A DNA stretch of 59,974 nt, from assembly GCA_037137575.1 (NCBI GenBank), contig JBAXKB010000005.1:1-59974 (forward strand). Direction: 5' to 3'. Both the position numbers and the translations under genes were made by a program. This document shows positions 1 through 7,327 of this stretch, piece by piece (the first letter of the stretch is position 1; each line of letters starts with the position of its first letter). The stretch is from UBA5976 sp037137575 (lineage in GTDB: Bacteria > Actinomycetota > Actinomycetes > S36-B12 > UBA5976). The notes beneath the pieces are model-generated. The model made no database searches. It worked only from the letters and a program-made list of their open reading frames with translations, and was not told the origin of the DNA.

Positions 1-146
1 AGGTTTATTGAGAGCGGAAAATTCACGACGGTAGGAGTGAATTTAATAAATGCTGGAGCGGGTGACCAACGTTTTGTGACGATAGGAACGAAACGATAGG
101 TACTGCCGAACCTTTGGTTCGATCCCGGGCAGCCGGGAGCGTAGCG
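1..146. other. Non-coding flank with tRNA-like repeat fragments
   Basis: No convincing coding sequence is visible here on either strand. Two relics of the neighbouring tRNA-Gly gene are present. The 12-mer gagcgggtgacc at 56-67 is repeated at 146-157, which is the acceptor/T-stem end of the tRNA. The 13-mer ggttcgatcccgg at 116-128 is the exact reverse complement of 156-168 inside the tRNA T-arm. A small hairpin (107-112 with 116-121) sits next to it. Whatever gene ends or begins to the left lies outside the window. Confidence 0.5.
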
Positions 147-217
147 AGCGGGTGACCGGGATCGAACCGGCATGGCCAGCTTGGAAGGCTGGGGCTCTAC
201 CATTGAGCTACACCCGC
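147..217 (-). tRNA. tRNA-Gly (anticodon TCC)
   Basis: Read on the minus strand, a full cloverleaf is visible. The acceptor 5' strand GCGGGTG pairs with CACCCGC, the D-arm is TAGCTCAATGGTAGA, the anticodon loop is CTTCCAA with anticodon TCC, and the T-loop is TTCGATC. No CCA is encoded. It is divergent from tRNA-Pro across about 95 bases, which must hold both promoters. Confidence 0.95.
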
Positions 218-271
218 GGGAGTCAGATTTAACCGTATTAGTTTTGGCTTCTTCTGTAATTCTGACCGCGG

Positions 272-301
272 TTTAGCCTATCGTATTTTTTGCATTAGAC
301 T
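272..301 (+). promoter_or_regulatory. Probable promoter of tRNA-Pro
   Basis: A TAGACT hexamer at 296-301 lies 12 bases before the mature tRNA 5' end, as expected for a -10 box. A weak -35 candidate, TTTAGC, lies at 272-277 with an 18-base spacer. The same TAGACT hexamer recurs as the -10 of several other genes in this window, which strengthens the call. Confidence 0.5.
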
Positions 302-313
302 TCTGTAGGTAAT

Positions 314-386
314 CGGGGCGTAGCGTAGTGGCTAGCGCGCCTGCTTTGGGAGCAGGAGACCGAGAGTTCGAGTCTCTCCGCCCCGA
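314..386 (+). tRNA. tRNA-Pro (anticodon TGG)
   Basis: The acceptor CGGGGCG pairs with CGCCCCG and the discriminator is A386. The anticodon stem CCTGC/GCAGG encloses loop TTTGGGA, giving anticodon TGG. The T-arm is GAGAG-TTCGAGT-CTCTC. CCA is not encoded. This isoacceptor can read all or most CCN codons. Confidence 0.95.
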
Positions 387-393
387 CTCTGGT

Positions 394-424
394 GGTCACG
401 GATCTAGTTTCTAGGTCCGTGACC
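394..424 (+). terminator. Hairpin after tRNA-Pro, possible terminator
   Basis: A 9-bp perfect stem, ggtcacgga (394-402) with tccgtgacc (416-424), lies 8 bases after the tRNA. Only a short attt follows, so it is a weak intrinsic terminator or an end-protecting/processing hairpin. It could also attenuate transcription into tig. Confidence 0.45.
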
Positions 425-473
425 ATTTCATACCGCGCCGCGCGGTTTCTAGAGCCGGATTATTAGGAGAGCT

Positions 474-1808
474 GTGAAAAGCGCAGTAGAGAATCTTTCA
501 GCAACACGTGTCAAGGTATCGATTGATCTTGAGTTTTCTGAGTTGAAGCCAAGTTTGGATGCTGCTTATCAGCGCATTGCGTCTCAGGTGAGTATTCCGG
601 GTTTCCGTAAGGGCCATATTCCTGCGCGCATTATTGATCAGCGTTTCGGTAAGGGCGCTGCTCTTGATGAAGCGGTTAATGATGCGATTCCCTCTAGTTT
701 GTCTGAGGTAATTGTTGAGAATAATTTTGTCCAGATGAGTCGTCCTGATGTCGATGTGACTGCTTTGGATGAAACTGTTGGTTTGAGTTTTACTGCTGAG
801 TTTGATATTCGTCCTGATTTCGATTTGCCCGATTTTGGTGAGTTGAAGGTTGTTGTTGAAGACCCTGACGTTACTGATGCGCATGTTGAAGAGCAGTTGG
901 ATGAGTTGCGTGCTCGTTTTGGTTCCTTGAAGACTGTTGAGCGTGCGTCTGTAGATGGCGACATCGTCGTTGTCGATTTGCGTGGAAGTCATAATGATGT
1001 TGAAGTTCCAGATTTGAGTGCTCAGGGTTTGAGTTACGAACTTGGCTCTGATGGCATGGTTGCAGGTTTTGATGATGCGGTTCGTGGCGCTTCTGCGGAC
1101 GAGGTTCGTAATTTTGTGTTTACCCCAACTAATGGCGAGTGGGCCGAGAAGTCGGTTGTTGTCGAGGTGAGTGTGCGCCAGGTTCGTGAGCGTGAGTTGC
1201 CTAAGGCTGACGACGTTTTTGCGCAACTTGCAAGCGAGTTCGACACCATTGATGAGTTGCGTGCTGATTTACGTGATCGTCTGGGTCGTATGCGTTTACT
1301 TGAGCAGGCATACCAGGCTCGGGATTTAACTCAGGATGCGTTGATGGAAGCGATCAAGGTTGAGGTTCCTGCTGGCGCTGTGGCTGATGAGATTTCGTCA
1401 CATTTCCAGGATGGCCATGGCGATGATTCTCATCGTGAAGAGTTCGAGTCTCAGGCTCGCACTGGCATAAAGAGCCGCATGGTTTTGGACAAGATTGCTG
1501 AATCAGAAGATTTGCAAGTTAACGACGCTGAGATGACTCAGTGGTTAATCAGTGAGGCGCAGCGTTACCAGATGGCGCCAGATCAGTTTGCTGACGAGTT
1601 GGTTAAAGCTGGCCAGATCAATGCCGCTGTTGCTGAAGTTCGTCGGACAAAGGCTTTATCTTTTGTGCTTGAGCAGGTTCAGGTTGTCGATAAGTCTGGC
1701 CGTGAGATTGATTTGGAATCTGTTTTGCGTGGCCCACAGCCTGCAGTTGATTTCGATGCAGCTTTTGACCAAGACTCAGATACCGAGAATTTCGAAGCTA
1801 ACGAGTAG
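474..1808 (+). CDS. tig: Trigger factor, ribosome-associated chaperone and prolyl isomerase
   Basis: Trigger factor binds ribosomal protein L23 at the tunnel exit and shields nascent chains in the cytoplasm. The 444-residue length fits the family. The N-terminal ribosome-binding domain carries the docking signature GFRKGHIP at residues 43-50. A degenerate FKBP-type isomerase domain occupies about 155-240, the helical C-terminal chaperone arms about 250-410, and an acidic tail follows. The GTG start is preceded by an AGGAG ribosome site at about 464-468. Codons strongly favour T-ending forms (GTT, GCT, CGT), consistent with high expression. It lies upstream of clpP1-clpP2-clpX, the common bacterial arrangement, but is separated from them by its own terminator. 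Confidence 0.96.
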   Translation: MKSAVENLSATRVKVSIDLEFSELKPSLDAAYQRIASQVSIPGFRKGHIPARIIDQRFGKGAALDEAVNDAIPSSLSEVIVENNFVQMSRPDVDVTALDETVGLSFTAEFDIRPDFDLPDFGELKVVVEDPDVTDAHVEEQLDELRARFGSLKTVERASVDGDIVVVDLRGSHNDVEVPDLSAQGLSYELGSDGMVAGFDDAVRGASADEVRNFVFTPTNGEWAEKSVVVEVSVRQVRERELPKADDVFAQLASEFDTIDELRADLRDRLGRMRLLEQAYQARDLTQDALMEAIKVEVPAGAVADEISSHFQDGHGDDSHREEFESQARTGIKSRMVLDKIAESEDLQVNDAEMTQWLISEAQRYQMAPDQFADELVKAGQINAAVAEVRRTKALSFVLEQVQVVDKSGREIDLESVLRGPQPAVDFDAAFDQDSDTENFEANE

Positions 1809-1848
1809 CCGCTGATGCCCCGATTGGTTTTGGGGTTGCGGTCTTTTT
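1809..1848 (+). terminator. Rho-independent terminator after tig
   Basis: CCGC (1809-1812) pairs with GCGG (1838-1841), and CCCC (1818-1821) pairs with GGGG (1832-1835). A tctttttcttt run follows from 1842. It directly abuts the tig stop codon and separates tig from the clp operon. Confidence 0.8.
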
Positions 1849-1908
1849 CTTTCCCACGCTGTCAGCGAACATAACTATGTCGCTCGGGCGAATGACGCAT
1901 GTGCAGGG

Positions 1909-1914
1909 TAGTGT
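1909..1914 (+). promoter_or_regulatory. Possible -10 box of the clpP1-clpP2 promoter
   Basis: TAGTGT lies 40 bases before the clpP1 start codon and would give a short leader containing the GAAGGAG ribosome site at about 1942-1948. There is no clear -35 box. A near-palindromic cgctcgggcg at 1881-1890 lies where an activator such as ClgR would sit. Confidence 0.35.
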
Positions 1915-1953
1915 CTAACTATTACAGACATTTGTGCCTTCGAAGGAGTCATT

Positions 1954-2592
1954 GTGAGTGGAATTGAGGTGCCGGGTTTAATCCTCCCGGAATCACGCAC
2001 CCCATCGGCGGGTGTTGCAGGTTTTGACGATTCGGTCTACCAGCGGTTACTGCGCGAGCGCATCATTTTTCTAGGTTCTCAGGTTGAGGATTCAATGGCT
2101 AATGCCATTTGTGCGCAGATGCTTTTGCTTTCTGCTGATGATCCTGAACGCGACATTTTCCTTTACATCAATTCACCTGGTGGCTCGGTTAGCGCCGGTA
2201 TGGCTATCTACGACACCATGCAGTTTGTGAAGAACGATGTAGCAACTGTCGCTATGGGATTGGCAGCTTCGATGGGCCAATTCTTGTTGTGTGCTGGCGC
2301 ACAGGGCAAGCGTTACTCGCTGCCACATGCTCGCATCATGATGCATCAGCCCTCTGGTGGTATCGGTGGCACAGCGTCAGATATCAAGATTCAGGCGGAG
2401 CAGATGCTTTACACCAAGACCAAGATGGCCGAACTCATTGCTGAGCACACAGGCCAGACTCAAGAAACCATCAAGAACGATTCAGACCGCGATCGTTGGT
2501 TCACGGCGGAGGATGCCAAAGAATACGGATTTGTTGATCATGTTGTGCGCAGTGCGCGCGACGTTATTGGCGAAGGCGGAACAGGAGCGTAA
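1954..2592 (+). CDS. clpP1: ATP-dependent Clp protease proteolytic subunit ClpP1
   Basis: Serine protease subunit of the Clp complex. In actinobacteria ClpP1 and ClpP2 form a mixed double heptamer that works with ClpX or ClpC to degrade tagged and regulatory proteins. The catalytic triad is visible: Ser in GLAASMGQF, His in RIMMHQPSGG, and Asp in NDSDRDRWFT. The AASMG form matches the ClpP1 type. Its 212 residues are typical. The GTG start at 1954 follows a GAAGGAG ribosome site. clpP2 begins 2 bases after its stop, so the two are co-transcribed and probably translationally coupled, which helps make equal amounts of the two rings. Confidence 0.96.
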   Translation: MSGIEVPGLILPESRTPSAGVAGFDDSVYQRLLRERIIFLGSQVEDSMANAICAQMLLLSADDPERDIFLYINSPGGSVSAGMAIYDTMQFVKNDVATVAMGLAASMGQFLLCAGAQGKRYSLPHARIMMHQPSGGIGGTASDIKIQAEQMLYTKTKMAELIAEHTGQTQETIKNDSDRDRWFTAEDAKEYGFVDHVVRSARDVIGEGGTGA

Positions 2593-2594
2593 TT

Positions 2595-3233
2595 ATGACA
2601 AAGAAACTTTCACCAGCGGATTACGCACCACAGGGTCGTTATGTGTTGCCTAGTTACATCGAGCGCACCCCACAGGGTATTCGCGAATACAACCCGTACA
2701 ACAAGTTGTTCGAAGAGCGCATCATCTTCTTGGGTGTGCAGATTGACGATGCCTCAGCAGATGACGTAATGGCTCAGTTGCTCGTACTTGAGTCACTTGA
2801 TCCTGATCGCGATATTCAGATTTATATCAACTCTCCTGGTGGTTCGTATACAGCCATGACGGCTATTTACGACACCATGCAGTTCGTTAAGTGTGATGTC
2901 CAGACTGTTTGTTTGGGCCAGGCCGCATCTGCTGCAGCTGTAATTCTTGCTGCCGGTACTGCTGGCAAACGTTTTGCGTTGCCACATGCTCGCGTACTTA
3001 TTCATCAGCCGTACACCGAAGGTGGCGGTCAGGGAAGTGACATCGAAATTCAGGCAAACGAAATCATTCGTATGCGCGAGGAGATGGAAGGCATCTTTGC
3101 CCTCCATACCAAGCAAGATCTTGCTCAGGTGGCTAACGACATTGAGCGCGACAAAATTTTGACTGCCCCAATGGCAAAAGAGTACGGAATCATTGACGAA
3201 GTTTTGTCTACTAGAGTCCCACTAATTAAGTAG
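2595..3233 (+). CDS. clpP2: ATP-dependent Clp protease proteolytic subunit ClpP2
   Basis: Second subunit of the actinobacterial ClpP1P2 peptidase. The triad is visible as Ser in GQAASAAAV, His in VLIHQPYTEG and Asp in ANDIERDKIL. The AASAAA motif is diagnostic of ClpP2 rather than ClpP1. Its length of 212 residues is normal, and it is clearly paralogous to the upstream gene. It lies 2 bases downstream of clpP1 with a short GGAG ribosome site inside the end of clpP1. A 160-base gap separates it from clpX, so clpX can be transcribed independently. Confidence 0.96.
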   Translation: MTKKLSPADYAPQGRYVLPSYIERTPQGIREYNPYNKLFEERIIFLGVQIDDASADDVMAQLLVLESLDPDRDIQIYINSPGGSYTAMTAIYDTMQFVKCDVQTVCLGQAASAAAVILAAGTAGKRFALPHARVLIHQPYTEGGGQGSDIEIQANEIIRMREEMEGIFALHTKQDLAQVANDIERDKILTAPMAKEYGIIDEVLSTRVPLIK

Positions 3234-3323
3234 TAAGTAACGGTAAGTACGTAGCAATTCACTTCCTGACAGTTAAGTTTTAACACTTTCTGTACTTTGC
3301 GGCGTGTACAACAAGAGATAGTC

Positions 3324-3371
3324 AGTGTTTCGGGGTAGTTTTAAATAACGCTCTCTAGTAAGCGAAACACT
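3324..3371 (+). promoter_or_regulatory. Inverted repeat in the clpX upstream region
   Basis: The 9-mer agtgtttcg (3324-3332) is the exact reverse complement of cgaaacact (3363-3371), with 30 AT-rich bases between them. It could be a spaced operator flanking a promoter (the interval contains ttttaaataac) or a leader stem that ends 10 bases before the clpX ribosome site. No known regulator box is recognised. Confidence 0.35.
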
Positions 3372-3394
3372 TATTCCCCCAGGAGGTGCACACT

Positions 3395-4675
3395 ATGGCT
3401 CGAGTTGGCGAAAGTAGCGAACTTTTAAAATGCTCGTTTTGTGGCAAAAGCCAGAAACAGGTTAAGAAGTTAATCGCCGGACCCGGTGTTTACATCTGTG
3501 ACGAGTGCATCGATCTTTGTAACGAAATCATTGAAGAAGAGCTTGGTGAGTCAGTAAACCTCGGCTGGGATGAACTTCCTAAGCCACGTGAAATCTACTC
3601 CTTCCTAGATCAGTACATCATCGGTCAGGATGCTGCTAAGAAGTCACTTTCTGTTGCGGTCTACAACCATTACAAGCGAGTTCAAGCTGGTGCAAATGCT
3701 GGCGGCCGTGACGACACGGTAGAACTAGCGAAATCGAATATCTTGCTTCTTGGCCCGACTGGTTCAGGCAAAACTCTGCTGGCCCAAACTCTTGCCCGCA
3801 TGCTAAATGTGCCATTCGCGATTGCTGATGCCACTGCGCTTACTGAAGCTGGCTATGTTGGTGAAGATGTTGAAAACATTTTGCTAAAACTAATTCAAGC
3901 TGCTGATTACGATGTAAAGAAAGCCGAGACAGGCATCATTTACATCGATGAAATCGATAAAGTTGCCCGAAAGAGCGAGAACCCGTCAATCACCCGCGAC
4001 GTTTCCGGTGAAGGCGTGCAGCAAGCGCTGCTAAAGATTCTTGAAGGAACAACAGCTTCGGTGCCGCCACAGGGTGGGCGCAAGCATCCACATCAGGAAT
4101 TCATCCAAATCGATACCACCAATGTTTTGTTCATTGTTGGTGGCGCCTTTGCTGGACTCGATGAAATCATTCGACAGCGAGCTGGCAAGAAGTCGCTTGG
4201 CTTCACCGCTTCGGTTGGCGAAGATGATAAAGACGAGATGGACATTTTTGGTCAGGTAATGCCAGAAGACATGCTGCGTTTTGGCATGATCCCTGAATTT
4301 ATTGGTCGGCTACCAGTATTCACATCAGTGAGTGCGCTAGATGAAGAAGCGCTTGTTCGAGTTCTTACTGAACCACGCAACGCTTTAGTTCGTCAGTACC
4401 AGAAGTTGTTTGAACTCGATGGGGTTGAACTTGAATTCACCCAGGATGCACTTGCTGCAGTTGCGGGCCTTGCTGTGCTACGCGGCACCGGCGCTCGCGG
4501 CCTGCGCGCAATTCTTGAAGAGGTATTGCTTACTGTTATGTACGACGTACCGAGTCGCGAAGACGTGGCCCGCGTTGTGATCGATAGCGATGTAGTGCTT
4601 AAAAACGTCAACCCAACATTGGTTCCGCGTGAAGCGCCGGCACCAAAGCGGATTCCAAAAGAGAAAACTGCTTAA
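3395..4675 (+). CDS. clpX: ATP-dependent Clp protease ATP-binding subunit ClpX
   Basis: AAA+ unfoldase that feeds substrates into ClpP1P2. The N-terminal zinc-binding domain has Cys13, Cys16, Cys35 and Cys38. Walker A GPTGSGKT is at about 120-127, Walker B IIYIDEID at about 181-188, and the RKHPHQE pore-loop region follows. The 426-residue length is typical. ATG 3395 is chosen because AGGAGG at 3381-3386 sits at ideal distance; an in-frame GTG at 3386 overlaps that ribosome site and is unlikely. It lies downstream of clpP1-clpP2 but has its own 5' region with an inverted repeat, and ends at a strong terminator. Confidence 0.97.
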   Translation: MARVGESSELLKCSFCGKSQKQVKKLIAGPGVYICDECIDLCNEIIEEELGESVNLGWDELPKPREIYSFLDQYIIGQDAAKKSLSVAVYNHYKRVQAGANAGGRDDTVELAKSNILLLGPTGSGKTLLAQTLARMLNVPFAIADATALTEAGYVGEDVENILLKLIQAADYDVKKAETGIIYIDEIDKVARKSENPSITRDVSGEGVQQALLKILEGTTASVPPQGGRKHPHQEFIQIDTTNVLFIVGGAFAGLDEIIRQRAGKKSLGFTASVGEDDKDEMDIFGQVMPEDMLRFGMIPEFIGRLPVFTSVSALDEEALVRVLTEPRNALVRQYQKLFELDGVELEFTQDALAAVAGLAVLRGTGARGLRAILEEVLLTVMYDVPSREDVARVVIDSDVVLKNVNPTLVPREAPAPKRIPKEKTA

Positions 4676-4690
4676 CCAAATTTAGACATA

Positions 4691-4722
4691 GAAAAACCCT
4701 CGGTAGCAACCGAGGGTTTTTC
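4691..4722. terminator. Bidirectional Rho-independent terminator between clpX and valS
   Basis: A perfect 14-bp stem joins gaaaaaccctcggt (4691-4704) to accgagggtttttc (4709-4722) around the tetraloop agca. A-run and T-run flanks provide the U-tract on both strands, so it can stop both clpX (plus) and valS (minus) transcripts. Confidence 0.92.
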
Positions 4723-4736
4723 ATTTGGCTCAATGG

Positions 4737-7286
4737 TTATTCTGTTACTGGACTCAAATCTGCAGTGACGACTATCTGTCCTTCGGAAACTGTGTAATTG
4801 AACTCACCAGATACACGCCCAGCCGCGAGCAAATCACGAGCCGCTTGTTGGATGAATTCAATCTGCGCCTGTGAAGCCGTGATGTTTGCGTTTTCTAATC
4901 CGGCTTTCATAGAAACTTTTGCTTCACTCTTAATCTTTCGAAGCTGGGAAAGTACTTCAGCCACGCCAGCTAATGCCTTTGCATCGCCGCCATGTGCTCG
5001 AAGTGAATCAGACTTAGGCCAGCCGCCTGTGTGCACTGATCCTTCTTGCCACCAGGACCAAACTTCTTCAGTCACGAATGGTAAGAACGGTGCGAATAAC
5101 TGCAGCAAAGTTTCCAAAGTAACACCAAGTGTTGCTTTGGCTGATTCACCTTCGCTAGCACCAGCAAGTCCGTAGGCGCGGTCTTTAACTAATTCAAGGT
5201 GATCGTCACAGAATGCCCAGAAGAACGATTCAGTAACTTCCAACGCCTTGGTGTAGTTGAATGCTTCAAAAGCCGCTGTTGCTTGATCAACCACGTCGGC
5301 AAGTGCTGCTAGTAATGCTTTGTCGATTGGGGCGTTAATTGCTGAAACCGGGGCTGTGCCTTGACTTAACACAAACTTGCTAGCGTTCAGAAGTTTTACA
5401 GCAAGACGACGGCCAATTTTCATCTGGCCAACATCAAATGCAGTATCGGTGCCTGGGCGACCAGAAGCAGCCCAGTAACGCACAGCGTCGCTGCCGTGTT
5501 CGTCTAGTAAATCGATAGGAGTGACAACATTTCCTTTGGATTTACTCATTTTCTTGCGATCAGGGTCCAAAATCCAACCACTAATTGCTGCGTGCTTCCA
5601 GGGAAGTTCGTTTGATTCAAGATGAGCGCGCACAACCGTACTGAAAAGCCAAGTGCGAATAATTTCATGAGCCTGCGGGCGCACATCAAACGGCCAAACG
5701 CGCTGCCACAAATCGTCGTCCACACTCCAGCCGCCGGCAATCTGCGGAGTGAGTGATGATGTTGCCCAAGTATCCATAACGTCTGGGTCGCCGATGAATC
5801 CGCCGGCTATCCCGCGCTGATCTGGCGTGTAACCGGGTGGGCAATCGGATGATGGATCAATAGGTAGATCGCCATCATTTGGCACAAGTACTTCATCCCA
5901 TTTGGGATTGCCATCGTTATCGACTGCGTACCAAACTGGAAGTGGAACTCCAAAGAAGCGTTGGCGCGACACAAGCCAGTCGCCATTTAGACCTTCAACC
6001 CAGTTTTCGTAGCGCACTTGCATGTGTGCTGGATGCCAAGTTATTTCGCCACCGCGAGCAACGAGTTCGTCGCGCAGTTTCTCGTCACGACCACCATTAC
6101 GGATGTACCACTGACGAGTAGTAACAATTTCAAGAGGCTTGTCGCCCTTTTCAAAGAATTTAACTGGATGGGTTATTGGGCGAATTTCGCCTTCCAGGTC
6201 GCCAGATTCGCGCAAAAGTTGCGCAATCTTTTCTTTAGCCGAATGCGCAGTTAGTCCAGCAGTAGCTGAGTAAACGTTCTGTCCAAGTTCTGATGTGATC
6301 CAAGCTGGCACTTCGCTAATGATTCGACCATCCCAACCAATAATTGGGCGAGTTGGTAGTTGCAATTCGCGCCACCAAATTACATCGGTCAGATCACCAA
6401 AAGTACAAATCATGGCGATACCTGAACCCTTTTCTGGGTCAGCAAGTTTGTGGGCAAGAATCGGCACTTCAACGCCAAATAATGGAGAAGTAACAGTTGT
6501 GCCAAAAAGTGGTTGGTAACGCTCGTCGTCAGGGTGAGCAACCAGCGCAACGCACGCGCCAAGAAGTTCAGGACGAGTTGTTTCAATAAAAAGTTTTTCA
6601 CCATTTGGCTTATGGAATGAGACACGGTGGTAAGCGCCAGGGCGTTCGCGATCTTCAAGTTCGGCCTGGGCAACAGCAGTTCGGAACGTCACATCCCAAA
6701 GTGTTGGCGCTTCACTCTGGTAAGCCTCGTTACGCGAAATGTTATTTAGAAATGCCCGCTGCGAGATCGCTTGTGAGCGTGCGCCAATGGTCTGATAAGT
6801 CATTTTCCAGTCGACGCTGATACCAAGTCGGCGCCACAGCTCTTCGAAGACTTTTTCATCTTCGACAGTTAGTCGTTCACACAGTTCAACAAAGTTGCGA
6901 CGCGAAATCGCAATCGCATCTTTGCCAACCTCAGCAGGTGGCTCAAAGTTTGGATCGTATGGAAGCGATGGATCGCATCGAACTCCGAAATAGTTCTGCA
7001 CGCGTCGTTCAGTTGGCAGACCGTTGTCGTCCCAGCCCATTGGGTAGAAAACTTTTTTACCGGTCATTCGCTGGTAACGAGCTATGCAGTCGGTATGTGT
7101 ATACGAGAAGACGTGGCCAACATGAAGTGAGCCGCTCGCAGTTGGTGGTGGTGTATCGATTGAGAAAACATCAGCGCGCGTTGCCGTGCGGTCAAAGGAA
7201 TATGTGCCGGCATCGTCCCAGCTTGTGAGCCATTTTTGCTCAAGGCCCTCTAGGGATGGCTTCTCTGGAACTGTATTGGTGGTCAT
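4737..7286 (-). CDS. valS: Valyl-tRNA synthetase
   Basis: Class I synthetase charging tRNA-Val, with an editing domain against threonine. The HIGH signature appears as HVGH at residues 55-58, within PPTASGSLHVGHVFS, and the KMSKS loop as KMSKSKGNV at about 585. At 849 residues and with this HIGH context it resembles the alternative ValS form found in actinobacteria and archaea rather than the roughly 950-residue E. coli type; that comparison is from memory. The start is set at ATG 7286 because AAGG lies just upstream and a TAGGGT -10 box lies further up. The longer reading from GTG 7313 would begin inside the promoter. It is divergent from folC and convergent with clpX. Confidence 0.95.
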   Translation of the reverse strand: MTTNTVPEKPSLEGLEQKWLTSWDDAGTYSFDRTATRADVFSIDTPPPTASGSLHVGHVFSYTHTDCIARYQRMTGKKVFYPMGWDDNGLPTERRVQNYFGVRCDPSLPYDPNFEPPAEVGKDAIAISRRNFVELCERLTVEDEKVFEELWRRLGISVDWKMTYQTIGARSQAISQRAFLNNISRNEAYQSEAPTLWDVTFRTAVAQAELEDRERPGAYHRVSFHKPNGEKLFIETTRPELLGACVALVAHPDDERYQPLFGTTVTSPLFGVEVPILAHKLADPEKGSGIAMICTFGDLTDVIWWRELQLPTRPIIGWDGRIISEVPAWITSELGQNVYSATAGLTAHSAKEKIAQLLRESGDLEGEIRPITHPVKFFEKGDKPLEIVTTRQWYIRNGGRDEKLRDELVARGGEITWHPAHMQVRYENWVEGLNGDWLVSRQRFFGVPLPVWYAVDNDGNPKWDEVLVPNDGDLPIDPSSDCPPGYTPDQRGIAGGFIGDPDVMDTWATSSLTPQIAGGWSVDDDLWQRVWPFDVRPQAHEIIRTWLFSTVVRAHLESNELPWKHAAISGWILDPDRKKMSKSKGNVVTPIDLLDEHGSDAVRYWAASGRPGTDTAFDVGQMKIGRRLAVKLLNASKFVLSQGTAPVSAINAPIDKALLAALADVVDQATAAFEAFNYTKALEVTESFFWAFCDDHLELVKDRAYGLAGASEGESAKATLGVTLETLLQLFAPFLPFVTEEVWSWWQEGSVHTGGWPKSDSLRAHGGDAKALAGVAEVLSQLRKIKSEAKVSMKAGLENANITASQAQIEFIQQAARDLLAAGRVSGEFNYTVSEGQIVVTADLSPVTE

Positions 7287-7311
7287 GAGCCTTAATTCTG
7301 CCAGAACATGC

Positions 7312-7317
7312 ACCCTA
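7312..7317 (-). promoter_or_regulatory. Probable -10 box of valS
   Basis: TAGGGT on the minus strand would start transcription around 7305, giving a leader of about 20 bases with an AAGG ribosome site before ATG 7286. It overlaps by two bases the -10 box of folC on the opposite strand. Confidence 0.5.
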
Positions 7318-7321
7318 GACT
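7316..7321 (+). promoter_or_regulatory. -10 box of a leaderless folC promoter
   Basis: TAGACT occupies exactly positions -12 to -7 relative to GTG 7328, predicting that transcription begins at the start codon itself. There is no recognisable -35 box. It overlaps the valS -10 box on the other strand. Confidence 0.6.
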
Positions 7322-7327
7322 TAACCC

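Noticed and set aside
101..147. A second, degraded tRNA gene at the left edge
   Set aside because: ggttcgatcccgggcagcc looks like a T-arm, but no acceptor, D-arm or anticodon stem can be drawn; it is an inverted copy of the tRNA-Gly T-arm.
498..1226. A 242-codon minus-strand ORF inside tig
   Set aside because: It mirrors tig codon bias (T-ending codons read as A-starting ones) and has no recognisable domain.
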